Shown here: piece by piece, positions 1 through 6,228 of the stretch
Layout of the letters: every line of letters begins with the position of its first letter
How positions within the stretch are numbered: position 1 is the first letter of the stretch
Source of the DNA: Rhodospirillaceae bacterium
GTDB lineage: Bacteria > Pseudomonadota > Alphaproteobacteria > MPNO01 > UBA2964
DNA: 10,407 nt
Assembly: GCA_002724505.1 (NCBI GenBank)
Contig: PBOV01000104.1
Coordinates: 10,374-20,780 of the forward strand
Direction of reading: 5' to 3'
Notes under the pieces: generated by a model
Seen by the model: only the letters and a program-made list of their open reading frames with translations
What the model was told of the DNA's origin: nothing
Database searches by the model: none
Made by a program: the position numbers and the translations under genes

Positions 1-537
1 CGCAAAAAATAAAGCCGCAACTACCGCTGTGCCGCCAGCCATTCCATTAAGACCATCCATAAAATTAAATGCATTTGTGACCCCGATCACCCAAACAAAG
101 GTTGCAACATACCCCCACCAGCCAAGGTCAATTAACCCAACGAATGGCAGCTCCAACTTCTCAAAAACCAAATTTCCCCCAAACAAAATTAATACGGCAA
201 AAATTTGGGACAAAAACTTTATTTTAAAGTTTGGCAATCGACCGAGATCATCAATAAAACCGACAATGGCGACCACCAGAGATCCAACGACTAAGCCAAT
301 AATGTGAATTAATAAGCTCCCCTGAAAATCAAGGAAAAAACCTAAATATAGGAAGCCACCAGTTGTGGTGAGCACAATTGCAACACCTCCGCTACTTGGT
401 GTGGGTTCATCATGAGAAGAACGGTGGTTAGGCAAAGCGATTATTCGCACCTTCCGCATACAGTAAGTAATTGAAATAGATATAAATAATAGAAGAGCCG
501 CAAAAACCAAGTGGTGTGGAACTGAACTTACATCCAT
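1..537 (-). CDS. Polyprenyl-phosphate N-acetylhexosamine-1-phosphate transferase, N-terminal part (MraY/WecA/WbpL superfamily); runs off the window
   Basis: This gene encodes an inner-membrane enzyme that moves a sugar-1-phosphate from a UDP-sugar onto undecaprenyl phosphate, the first step of a surface glycan. The first 179 residues are visible. They show hydrophobic segments near residues 8-26, 51-75, 80-95 and 141-157, a PTPSSGG motif (45-51), the catalytic Asp pair in GFIDDLG (D96, D97), and the superfamily signature TNAFNFMDGLNGMAGG (154-169) on the cytoplasmic face. The motif spacing and the short N-terminus look more like WecA/WbpL enzymes of O-antigen or exopolysaccharide synthesis than like MraY, but the acceptor sugar cannot be read here. 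The ATG at 537 has no clear ribosome binding site. The gene is divergent from the dioxygenase gene across 283 bases. The superfamily call is secure; the exact role is inferred. Confidence 0.9.
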   Translation of the reverse strand, partial: MDVSSVPHHLVFAALLLFISISITYCMRKVRIIALPNHRSSHDEPTPSSGGVAIVLTTTGGFLYLGFFLDFQGSLLIHIIGLVVGSLVVAIVGFIDDLGRLPNFKIKFLSQIFAVLILFGGNLVFEKLELPFVGLIDLGWWGYVATFVWVIGVTNAFNFMDGLNGMAGGTAVVAALFFA

Positions 538-773
538 GGCATTTCTATCGGTCTTAGGTACAGCTATTATTTAAACGATTAGTCAAAGTTGCCGAAGGGT
601 TGAGCATTGTCAACGAAACATCATAGGTTCATTTGGCCATGGGTGGTAATTAACAAGGGGTATATAAGATAAAATCTGATAAATTATTGCCTCCATTAAG
701 AAATTTTTAAGCGGCGATAGAAGCTCTTTTCGGTTAAATTAATAAAATATCAAGGACTGAAAATAACAATAAA

Positions 774-802
774 TTGACGGTAAAGCTTGCACAGCGATAT
801 TT
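774..802 (+). promoter_or_regulatory. Candidate sigma70-type promoter before the dioxygenase gene
   Basis: TTGACG at 774-779 is followed after 17 bases by the A/T-rich hexamer ATATTT at 797-802. The -35 box is good and the -10 box is poor. A transcript from here would start about ten bases before the ATG at 821, giving an almost leaderless mRNA, which fits the lack of a Shine-Dalgarno sequence. The rest of the 538-820 gap is A/T-rich and shows no other feature I can support. Confidence 0.25.
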
Positions 803-820
803 GCGACTTATCATAGCTCT

Positions 821-1675
821 ATGATTGAAATTATAGATCTCGCATATGTGCGAGTCGGCGCTGCTAATTTAGAGGAGTCGGCTTTATTCGCTACTGAAAC
901 GATTGGCCTTCAAGAGGTTCGAAGAGAGGATAACAGGATATACGTCAGGGGTGATGAACGGGATCACGACATCTGCTATGTACAAGGTGGTGTTGATAAA
1001 CATGTGGTAGCATTTGAAGTCGCGGATGATAAAGCTCTAGAATCCGGCATCAAAGACCTGGAAAGCGCCGGCGTTTCAGTCCAACGTGGCTCTGACGAAG
1101 AAAAAAAAGATCGCAGGGTTTTAGACTTCTTTAGGTTCTCAGACCCAACCGGTAATAATTTCGAAATCGTTATAAGACCCCAGAAATCTGCGAGGCGCTA
1201 TTTCCCGACGCGAGACGCCGGCATTAATGAATTTAGTCATGTTGGCCTGAAGACGACCAATGCCCCCCGAGATGAAAATTTTTGGACAACCAACTTCAAT
1301 ATTCGTCCAAACGATTGGATTGGCGATGCCGGTCTTTTATCTTTCGACTCAGTCCATCACCGCATCGCGCTATTTCCAGCAGATAAGCCGGGCATCCAAC
1401 ATATTAACTTTCAGGTCGACAGCATTGATGACATCATGCGGTCCTATTACTACCTATCTGAAAAACAAGTCCACATCGTCTTTGGCCCAGGTCGCCACGT
1501 CACGTCTGGCGCTATGTTCCTATATTACGAAGGCCCCGATGGCATGATTTACGAATTTTCACATGGTGTCAGAATAATAGACGATCCGAATTACCGGCCT
1601 CGGCAATTTCCGTTCACGCCGGAGGCTTTCTGTGCATGGGGTGCCAAACCCGACATTCCCGAATTTAGGGACTAA
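821..1675 (+). CDS. VOC-family extradiol ring-cleavage dioxygenase (BphC/CmtC-like)
   Basis: The 284-residue protein has two vicinal-oxygen-chelate modules (about 5-120 and 135-250), as in type I extradiol dioxygenases, which use Fe(II) or Mn(II) and O2 to open a catechol-type ring beside the two hydroxyls. The active module keeps the full metal triad: H140 in FSHVGL, H194 in IQHINF and E245 in IYEFSHG. Second-shell candidates are H179/H180 (SVHHRIAL), H226 (GRHVTSG) and Y235/Y236, matching the acid-base His and Tyr positions of BphC. The N-terminal module lacks such a triad, as is normal. The length fits the family (about 280-300). The next gene, an aldolase-fold protein, starts 7 bases after the stop, so the two are probably co-transcribed. 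The substrate is unknown. A dihydroxy aromatic acid is a reasonable guess because ring-cleavage dioxygenases of the CmtC type work with aldolase-fold decarboxylases of the CmtD type. No clear ribosome binding site precedes the ATG. Confidence 0.85.
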   Translation: MIEIIDLAYVRVGAANLEESALFATETIGLQEVRREDNRIYVRGDERDHDICYVQGGVDKHVVAFEVADDKALESGIKDLESAGVSVQRGSDEEKKDRRVLDFFRFSDPTGNNFEIVIRPQKSARRYFPTRDAGINEFSHVGLKTTNAPRDENFWTTNFNIRPNDWIGDAGLLSFDSVHHRIALFPADKPGIQHINFQVDSIDDIMRSYYYLSEKQVHIVFGPGRHVTSGAMFLYYEGPDGMIYEFSHGVRIIDDPNYRPRQFPFTPEAFCAWGAKPDIPEFRD

Positions 1676-1682
1676 AAATAAT

Positions 1683-2387
1683 ATGGAAGAAGCTTTTGGT
1701 TTTATTGGTGAACCGCTCGATACTACCCAGCAACGCGTGCGATTAGCAGCGAGAGCGCTTGCACGACATAATCTCGTCCACGCCTATGGTCACGTTAGCG
1801 CTCGACTAAATAACGAAAGTTTTCTTGTTTGTGCTCCTAAACCAATGGGGCTGATAGAACCAGGTGAGGACGGAGATATAGTGCCAATATCCGGAGAATT
1901 ACCACCAGGAGTATTAGGCGAAGTAAGGTGTCATCAAAAAATCTATGCGGCGCGCAACGATATAAATGGAATATGTCGAATTTTCCCTAGAAACGTCATG
2001 ACACTCTCAACTTTTAAGAAAACCCCGAAAGCACGTCTAGGGTTTGGATCCTATTTCTTTCCGCACCCCCCTCTATGGGATGACCCCCTACTTTTGCGGT
2101 CGGATGAACAGGCGTTTGAGTTTGCTAAAACGTTGGCAAATAACCGCGCTATTGTGATGAGAGGTAACGGCGCGGTGTGCGTCGCACCTACAGTTGAGGA
2201 AAGTGTAGTCATGGCTTTCTATTTGGAAGAATCCGCCACAACCGAATTAGCTGTGATGGCATCTCACCCGGATCACCAGTCTGTATGTTTTACAGAAGAG
2301 GAAGCCAAAATTAGGGCAACTGGGACCGGACGAATATATGAACGGCTATGGGAATATATGACTGAAGGCGACCCAGAGAAATTCTAA
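1683..2387 (+). CDS. Class II aldolase/adducin-fold protein lacking the zinc histidines
   Basis: The 234-residue protein has the class II aldolase/adducin fold: GHVSAR at 36-41, the E-x3-H-x3-Y segment E80/H84/Y88 with N92-D93, and the C-terminal VMRGNGAVCVAPTVEE block at 158-173. In active enzymes of this fold three histidines bind zinc, two in an HxH motif and one in RGHG. Here the HxH position reads R99-I100-F101 and the RGHG histidine is N162, so all three ligands are gone while the flanking residues, the putative catalytic Glu (E80) and the overall length are kept. There is no frameshift. It is therefore either a metal-independent enzyme, a regulator or partner protein, or a specialised subfamily rather than a decaying gene. 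It follows the dioxygenase gene closely. I chose the ATG at 1683. A GTG at 1632, with GGAGG six bases before it, would add 17 residues and overlap the dioxygenase gene. Confidence 0.8.
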   Translation: MEEAFGFIGEPLDTTQQRVRLAARALARHNLVHAYGHVSARLNNESFLVCAPKPMGLIEPGEDGDIVPISGELPPGVLGEVRCHQKIYAARNDINGICRIFPRNVMTLSTFKKTPKARLGFGSYFFPHPPLWDDPLLLRSDEQAFEFAKTLANNRAIVMRGNGAVCVAPTVEESVVMAFYLEESATTELAVMASHPDHQSVCFTEEEAKIRATGTGRIYERLWEYMTEGDPEKF

Positions 2388-2415
2388 AAATTACTTAAGG
2401 ATCAGGCTACCTATA

Positions 2416-3447
2416 TTGTTTTCTAGGTTTATTTTCGTTCTCAACCGTTCATTTTTTATGATAATTCTTTTTGTGGCTTCCTGTAAGCATACACCTATGA
2501 TTGATAGGATAAAGTATGCTGAATATATGCCGAAAAACTCCGTCGAGAACATTTTTTATTCGGAGGAACAGTTTTCTGATATCGAAAATCTAGTGTCTTT
2601 AATATCAAAAAAATTGGTTCAACCGAATTCAGGTAAATTTGAATTAGGGCTTTATTCCGCTGAATTAATTTTGGAAAATAAGAAATCTTACTGGTATTTA
2701 AGACCTGTGAATAGCGGAACGGGCCCATTTATAATTTTGGCAACGCGATCAAAATACAACCTTGTTTTTGAAGCACCGCACCCGATAATAGACAGAGGGA
2801 CGGGAACGCAGGCGGTCTTTCTTTTAAAAACTTTAGAGGGACGGGCGGCAATTATCCCAGGAAATCACCGCTGTGCTGCTAGGTCAAAAACAACTTGTAG
2901 CGGTAAAACGAAAGTTTGCGGAGGAAGAAAAAAGGCTTACCCGACATCAGACCCCGCCCACAGCTTGGATAACTTATTTCATTCAACTCATACTTTTTTC
3001 TCGAAGCTATGGCCAAATGCCCTGTTCATCCAACTACATGGGTTTTCTGGGAAAGGAACGGACGCACTTTTTGTAATTTCTGATGGGTCTACGCGAAAAG
3101 TATACAAAGATATCGGGATTGCAGGGAAGGTGAGAGACAGGATTAGGGAGTCTTTAGGCCAATCCAAATTGGCAACAAGCTGCCAAGACCTTAGGGACAA
3201 CCGATATAAATATCGAAGAGTTTGCGGACGAACAAATATTCAGGGTAGACAACTTAATGGTAGCGCAGATATTTGCCATAAAAGCGTGAAGGCTTCTTCG
3301 GGCCGTTTTCTGCATATAGAACAACAATGGTCAGTGAGAAAGTCAGTCAAGGAATTTGGGTACGGCGCTTTAGATGATAAATATCAAAGAGCGCTTATCA
3401 AATCACTCAAGGCTGTTTCCCCCTGCATAAGCACCTGCGCGGATTAA
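2416..3447 (+). CDS. Predicted Cys-rich lipoprotein resembling a zinc-dependent hydrolase; function unknown
   Basis: I cannot name this 343-residue protein. Its N-terminus has basic residues (R4, R11), a hydrophobic stretch (12-20) and a lipobox VASC (20-23), so it is probably cut at C23 and lipid-anchored facing the periplasm. The remainder carries eight further cysteines (153, 161, 168, 256, 270, 287, 337, 341), which suggests disulfides. Candidate metal or catalytic residues sit in EAPHPIIDRGT (E119, H122, D126), NHRCA (H151), SDPAH (D179, H182), IQLHGF (H208) and LHIEQ (H300, E302). This pattern recalls N-formylglutamate amidohydrolase and related zinc amidases, but the resemblance is weak and is inferred from motifs only. 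The TTG start at 2416 follows AAGGATCAGG; the next ATG, at 2458, would leave a signal peptide that is too short. It begins 28 bases after the aldolase-fold gene and may share its transcript. It ends 11 bases from the oppositely oriented ribA. Confidence 0.6.
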   Translation: MFSRFIFVLNRSFFMIILFVASCKHTPMIDRIKYAEYMPKNSVENIFYSEEQFSDIENLVSLISKKLVQPNSGKFELGLYSAELILENKKSYWYLRPVNSGTGPFIILATRSKYNLVFEAPHPIIDRGTGTQAVFLLKTLEGRAAIIPGNHRCAARSKTTCSGKTKVCGGRKKAYPTSDPAHSLDNLFHSTHTFFSKLWPNALFIQLHGFSGKGTDALFVISDGSTRKVYKDIGIAGKVRDRIRESLGQSKLATSCQDLRDNRYKYRRVCGRTNIQGRQLNGSADICHKSVKASSGRFLHIEQQWSVRKSVKEFGYGALDDKYQRALIKSLKAVSPCISTCAD

Positions 3448-3458
3448 CCATCACATCG

Positions 3459-4589
3459 CTATAGCAAGTGACCGCTCTTTTCTTTTTTAACAGAAAGATA
3501 GAACTCGTTGTGGTCGTTGGACGGAAATGCGTGCTGCACCCGTTCAACTACTTCAATTCCAAAAGTTGTCAGGCCTTCTACCTTATCGGGATTGTTCGTC
3601 ATCAAACGTACTTTTCCAAACCCGAGCTGCTTTAATATTCTTGCCGCTGGCAGAAATATCCTTTCGTCCGATTCAAAACCTAATCTTTCATTGGCCTCGA
3701 CAGTATCAAAACCTTGATCCTGAAGAGCATAGGCTCTTAGCTTGTTTGTCAAACCGATGCCCCGCCCTTCCTGTCTAAGGTACAATAAAATTCCAGAACC
3801 CTCCTCAGCAATCTGTGCAATAGCGCCTCGAAGCTGTTGGCCACAATCACATTTCAGAGAACCTATTAAGTCGCCTGTAAAACATTCCGAGTGAATGCGA
3901 GCAAGCACCGGCCGGTCAGTCAGTGGTTCACCAATTACGATCGCGAGATGCTCTCTCCCGCCATCGGGCGAACGGAATGATAAAATTCGGGAATTTTCTG
4001 CATCCTCTAGGGGCACGCGGGCAGCTGTCACTTGGCGAAGGGTCCCTGCGGTATCCATTTCGTAAGAAATGACATCTGATGCATTTATTGTCGCAATACC
4101 GTCCCCGGCAAGGGCAGTATCCTGCCCCCCCTCATAATCGACAAGGATAACAGAGGGAAGCAGGCGAGCAATCTTTGCCAATTGAACTGCGGCCACACTT
4201 GCTGAGTTAACCGGATCCCGACTTGCAGTATAGGGTCCACCTAGAGGATTTGATAAATCATTGGTTGGATCAGCAATTGTTCGAGCAGTTGCCGCAGTAC
4301 GCCATGACTTGTACGGAATCAATATAATTTCGTCAGTATATAGCCTTACTTTTAAAGTTCGTGCTCGATGGTGTGTAATTGCGATGGATGGCTCTGTGCC
4401 ACTGAGTTCCGATAACCGGGCAATTGCTTGATCAGTACTCACCTCAGAAGCAAGCGCAATTATTGAATTACCCACATCATCACAGATTCTAACAGGACGG
4501 CCGCGACGAAATTCATGCGCTGCGCGATCTACTGCGAGCATTGCTGCAAGCGCTGCAGGATTACTATTTATATTTTCTATTGCTGTCAT
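3459..4589 (-). CDS. ribA: GTP cyclohydrolase II with a degenerate RibB-like N-terminal domain
   Basis: RibA opens the imidazole ring of GTP to release formate and pyrophosphate, the first committed step of riboflavin synthesis. The C-terminal domain (about 195-370) is canonical: RIHSECFTGD with C236, then KCDCG with C247 and C249 as the three zinc ligands, RQEGRGIGL (272-280), KLRAYALQDQGFDTVEAN and TNNPDK (331-336). The N-terminal half (about 15-190) sits where RibBA proteins have 3,4-dihydroxybutanone-phosphate synthase, but the RENEGDL-type catalytic acidic motif is absent, so it is probably inactive or structural. I recall similar proteins of this length from alphaproteobacteria. The start is taken at the ATG at 4589 (376 residues). 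A TTG at 4673 would add 28 residues of non-RibA-like sequence and translate through a structured leader. No strong ribosome binding site precedes the ATG. The gene is divergent from an S24-family regulator and convergent with the lipoprotein gene. Confidence 0.93.
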   Translation of the reverse strand: MTAIENINSNPAALAAMLAVDRAAHEFRRGRPVRICDDVGNSIIALASEVSTDQAIARLSELSGTEPSIAITHHRARTLKVRLYTDEIILIPYKSWRTAATARTIADPTNDLSNPLGGPYTASRDPVNSASVAAVQLAKIARLLPSVILVDYEGGQDTALAGDGIATINASDVISYEMDTAGTLRQVTAARVPLEDAENSRILSFRSPDGGREHLAIVIGEPLTDRPVLARIHSECFTGDLIGSLKCDCGQQLRGAIAQIAEEGSGILLYLRQEGRGIGLTNKLRAYALQDQGFDTVEANERLGFESDERIFLPAARILKQLGFGKVRLMTNNPDKVEGLTTFGIEVVERVQHAFPSNDHNEFYLSVKKEKSGHLL

Positions 4590-4590
4590 C

Positions 4591-4648
4591 GACACTCTAG
4601 GAATCAGGGTCGGGGTTATAATCAGATACACCCCAAGTAAAGAGTGTC
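4591..4648 (-). promoter_or_regulatory. Nested inverted repeats directly upstream of ribA: candidate structured mRNA leader
   Basis: GACACTCT at 4591-4598 and AGAGTGTC at 4641-4648 are perfect 8-base inverted repeats. Inside them, TTGGGGT and ACCCCGA (minus strand, 4636-4630 and 4616-4610) can form a 7-pair stem with one G-U pair and a 13-base loop. On the ribA transcript this gives an outer stem, a 4x11 internal loop and an inner hairpin. The outer stem ends one base before the ATG and so covers the place where a Shine-Dalgarno sequence would lie. I see none of the conserved FMN riboswitch (RFN) core sequences. It could instead be a DNA operator, or fall within coding sequence if the TTG at 4673 is used. 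Confidence 0.4.
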
Positions 4649-4708
4649 TATTTAGCAGATATAGGAGAGTCAATTCAAACCCGAACCTTCATGCCATTTC
4701 TAGCAGGC

Positions 4709-4723
4709 CATCAAATATTGATG
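4709..4723. promoter_or_regulatory. Palindrome CATCAA-N3-TTGATG in the ribA/regulator divergent region
   Basis: This is a perfect inverted repeat with 6-base arms and a 3-base centre. Its size and symmetry fit a binding site for a dimeric regulator. It lies between the ribA and S24-regulator genes, so either could be controlled from it. No second copy is seen nearby. Confidence 0.3.
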
Positions 4724-4741
4724 TAAGACCCTGAATTGGAT

Positions 4742-4761
4742 GCCGAAAGCAGTTATTCGGC
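4742..4761. promoter_or_regulatory. Palindrome GCCGAA-N8-TTCGGC, candidate operator of the S24 regulator
   Basis: The 6-base arms are perfectly complementary, and the 20-base span (two helical turns) is typical for a dimeric XRE-type repressor. It lies about 90 bases before the regulator start and just upstream of A/T-rich DNA that includes TATAAG at 4797-4802, a possible -10 box for the regulator gene. Autoregulation from this site is inferred from position only. Confidence 0.35.
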
Positions 4762-4851
4762 GAACAAATATTTAAATTTATTGGTGAAACATACAATATA
4801 AGATTTGGAAGTTGTCTGAGGTTCAAATACTACGATACAAGGAGATATTGA

Positions 4852-5463
4852 ATGGTTGCCATAGCGGATCAAATTCGAGCGCGCCTCAGAAAACTTAAAA
4901 AATCGGCACGCCGAGCCTCGATTGACGGCGGCCTCACTCCAGATGCCATTCGTAATGTCCTCAGAAACAAATCTCGAAATCCCCGACGGGATACTCTTGC
5001 TGGAATCGCTCGCGGCCTCGAATGCAGGCTGGAGGACCTTTTAGAGTCGGGGTCTGTCGATGGCTCGACACGGAATGGACCGGCAAAAGGCATTCCCTTG
5101 GTAAGTTGGTCAGTATTAAGTCAATTAACGGAACCCAATACATTGTATTCCTCGGCCCAGGCCGAAGAATTTATTGTTACGCCCCCCAATTCTCGAAATC
5201 TTATAGCTCTAAGGATACAGGGTGACAGCATGGGTAAGATAGCGCCTGACGAAAGTATCATAATTGTCGACCTAAGTGATCGCCTCTTAGAACCAGGACG
5301 GTACTACGTCTTTAACCATCATGGTGATACGATTTTCAAACAATTCCAAGATGGGCCAGCTCGGCTAGAGGACGACAATACAAACAGTTGCGCAACCATA
5401 TTTTACTCAGATGACATTAGAGTTATTGGGCGCGTCACCGAGGTCACTAGAAAGCTTTCTTAA
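4852..5463 (+). CDS. XRE-family transcriptional regulator with S24 (LexA/CI-like) peptidase domain
   Basis: The 203-residue protein joins an N-terminal helix-turn-helix DNA-binding domain (about 5-66; the core is LTPDAIRNVLRNKSRNPRRDTLAGIARGL) to an S24 peptidase-like domain (about 80-200). The Ser-Lys dyad of LexA-type self-cleaving repressors is present: S126 in GDSM and K163 in IFKQF, 37 residues apart as in LexA and UmuD. The linker has the usual IPLVSW anchor (81-86), but the Ala-Gly or Cys-Gly bond normally cut by this family is missing from the following stretch, so classical RecA-stimulated self-cleavage looks unlikely. A strong ribosome binding site, AAGGAGA at 4839-4845, lies six bases before the ATG. 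It is divergent from ribA and stands apart from phage genes, which suggests a resident chromosomal regulator. Its targets are unknown; ribA and itself are the obvious candidates. Confidence 0.85.
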   Translation: MVAIADQIRARLRKLKKSARRASIDGGLTPDAIRNVLRNKSRNPRRDTLAGIARGLECRLEDLLESGSVDGSTRNGPAKGIPLVSWSVLSQLTEPNTLYSSAQAEEFIVTPPNSRNLIALRIQGDSMGKIAPDESIIIVDLSDRLLEPGRYYVFNHHGDTIFKQFQDGPARLEDDNTNSCATIFYSDDIRVIGRVTEVTRKLS

Positions 5464-5546
5464 CTTAACAAAACAAAACGCCTTTATCTTAATTTTTAAT
5501 TTTATTCTGAAATGAACTTAAAACTTCTATGCACCTTACTGTGCCG

Positions 5547-6116
5547 TCATATCGCGGCGAATGATTGCATAGCAAAGCCTAACACCTCTTCATCCAGGTC
5601 GGGAAAGGTTGCCGCAAATATCACTCTAAAATCGTCATAGTCTTGTTCATCCAATTTAACGCCAAGCTCGGTCAAATATAATCCCAAATTTGCTGTACAA
5701 ATTGCTAGCCTCAATGAAGGCTCTAGCTCCGGATTCGGCTTTGATATCACAGTTGATGCAAGAGCTAATTGTTCAAGATGCTCACCCTCTATCTCCAGAG
5801 AGAGAATACTTTTTCGCAACACTTCACAATTTTCAGCACCAATTGGCGAAAAGTCGTCTTTAAGAGCTAACCGGACAGCTCGAATACCACAAATGATGTC
5901 TTTATTCCAACGTCTAGAAATATCTAATGCCCGATTTAACGCATTATTATCCATAATAGGATGACCATCGTGACCCAGCCACATGCTCAATAAAATAATA
6001 TTCACATCAAGAATATGTCGATCCTGTAAACCTATGCATGCAGCTGAGACACCCTCACAGCCATAAACCTGAAGAGAAAAATCCCAAAAAGAGCATTCTT
6101 CAAAAACTAATGACAT
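5547..6116 (-). CDS. TIGR02444-family protein of unknown function
   Basis: The 189-residue protein matches, from memory, the conserved N-terminal block of the TIGR02444 (DUF2390) family: an FWDFSLQVYG start at 10-19, GVSAACIGLQD at 22-32 and DVNIILLSMWLG at 37-48. The rest is mostly alpha-helical in character, with an acidic C-terminal third. It has no signal peptide or membrane segment, so it is probably cytosolic. The family is found in proteobacteria and has no established biochemical role that I know of. GAGGAGA lies about 11 bases before the ATG, a little far for an ideal ribosome binding site. It is divergent from the SDR gene (112-base gap) and convergent with the S24 regulator gene. 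The 83-base gap between these two convergent genes is A/T-rich and has no strong hairpin. Confidence 0.8.
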   Translation of the reverse strand: MSLVFEECSFWDFSLQVYGCEGVSAACIGLQDRHILDVNIILLSMWLGHDGHPIMDNNALNRALDISRRWNKDIICGIRAVRLALKDDFSPIGAENCEVLRKSILSLEIEGEHLEQLALASTVISKPNPELEPSLRLAICTANLGLYLTELGVKLDEQDYDDFRVIFAATFPDLDEEVLGFAMQSFAAI

Positions 6117-6228
6117 TTTATTTCAATTCTCCTCATGGGATAAATCTGTGTGATAAAGCTGATTATATGCCTGCCATCAAATGTAATAACTATTATATGA
6201 CTATTTAACGGGGCTTCACACTATCGAG

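Noticed and set aside
29..307. Plus-strand open frame of 92 codons at the left edge
   Set aside because: It is the antisense shadow of the sugar-1-phosphate transferase, whose minus-strand frame has clear family motifs.
2495..2728. Minus-strand open frame within the lipoprotein gene
   Set aside because: It lies wholly inside a longer coding region, has no ribosome binding site and no recognisable motif.
4590..4800. FMN riboswitch upstream of ribA
   Set aside because: The conserved RFN core segments are not visible; only an unrelated nested inverted repeat is present.
4869..5093. Minus-strand open frames opposite the HTH domain of the S24 regulator
   Set aside because: The plus-strand frame has a strong ribosome binding site and recognisable domains; the antisense frames do not.
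4852..5463. Prophage or mobile-element origin of the S24 regulator
   Set aside because: There are no phage structural, integrase or attachment-site signals around it, and both neighbours are chromosomal genes.
6162..6199. ATTATATG repeated at 6162-6169 and 6192-6199 before the SDR gene
   Set aside because: The repeat is short and A/T-rich in A/T-rich DNA, with no paired -35 box, so chance is the best explanation.
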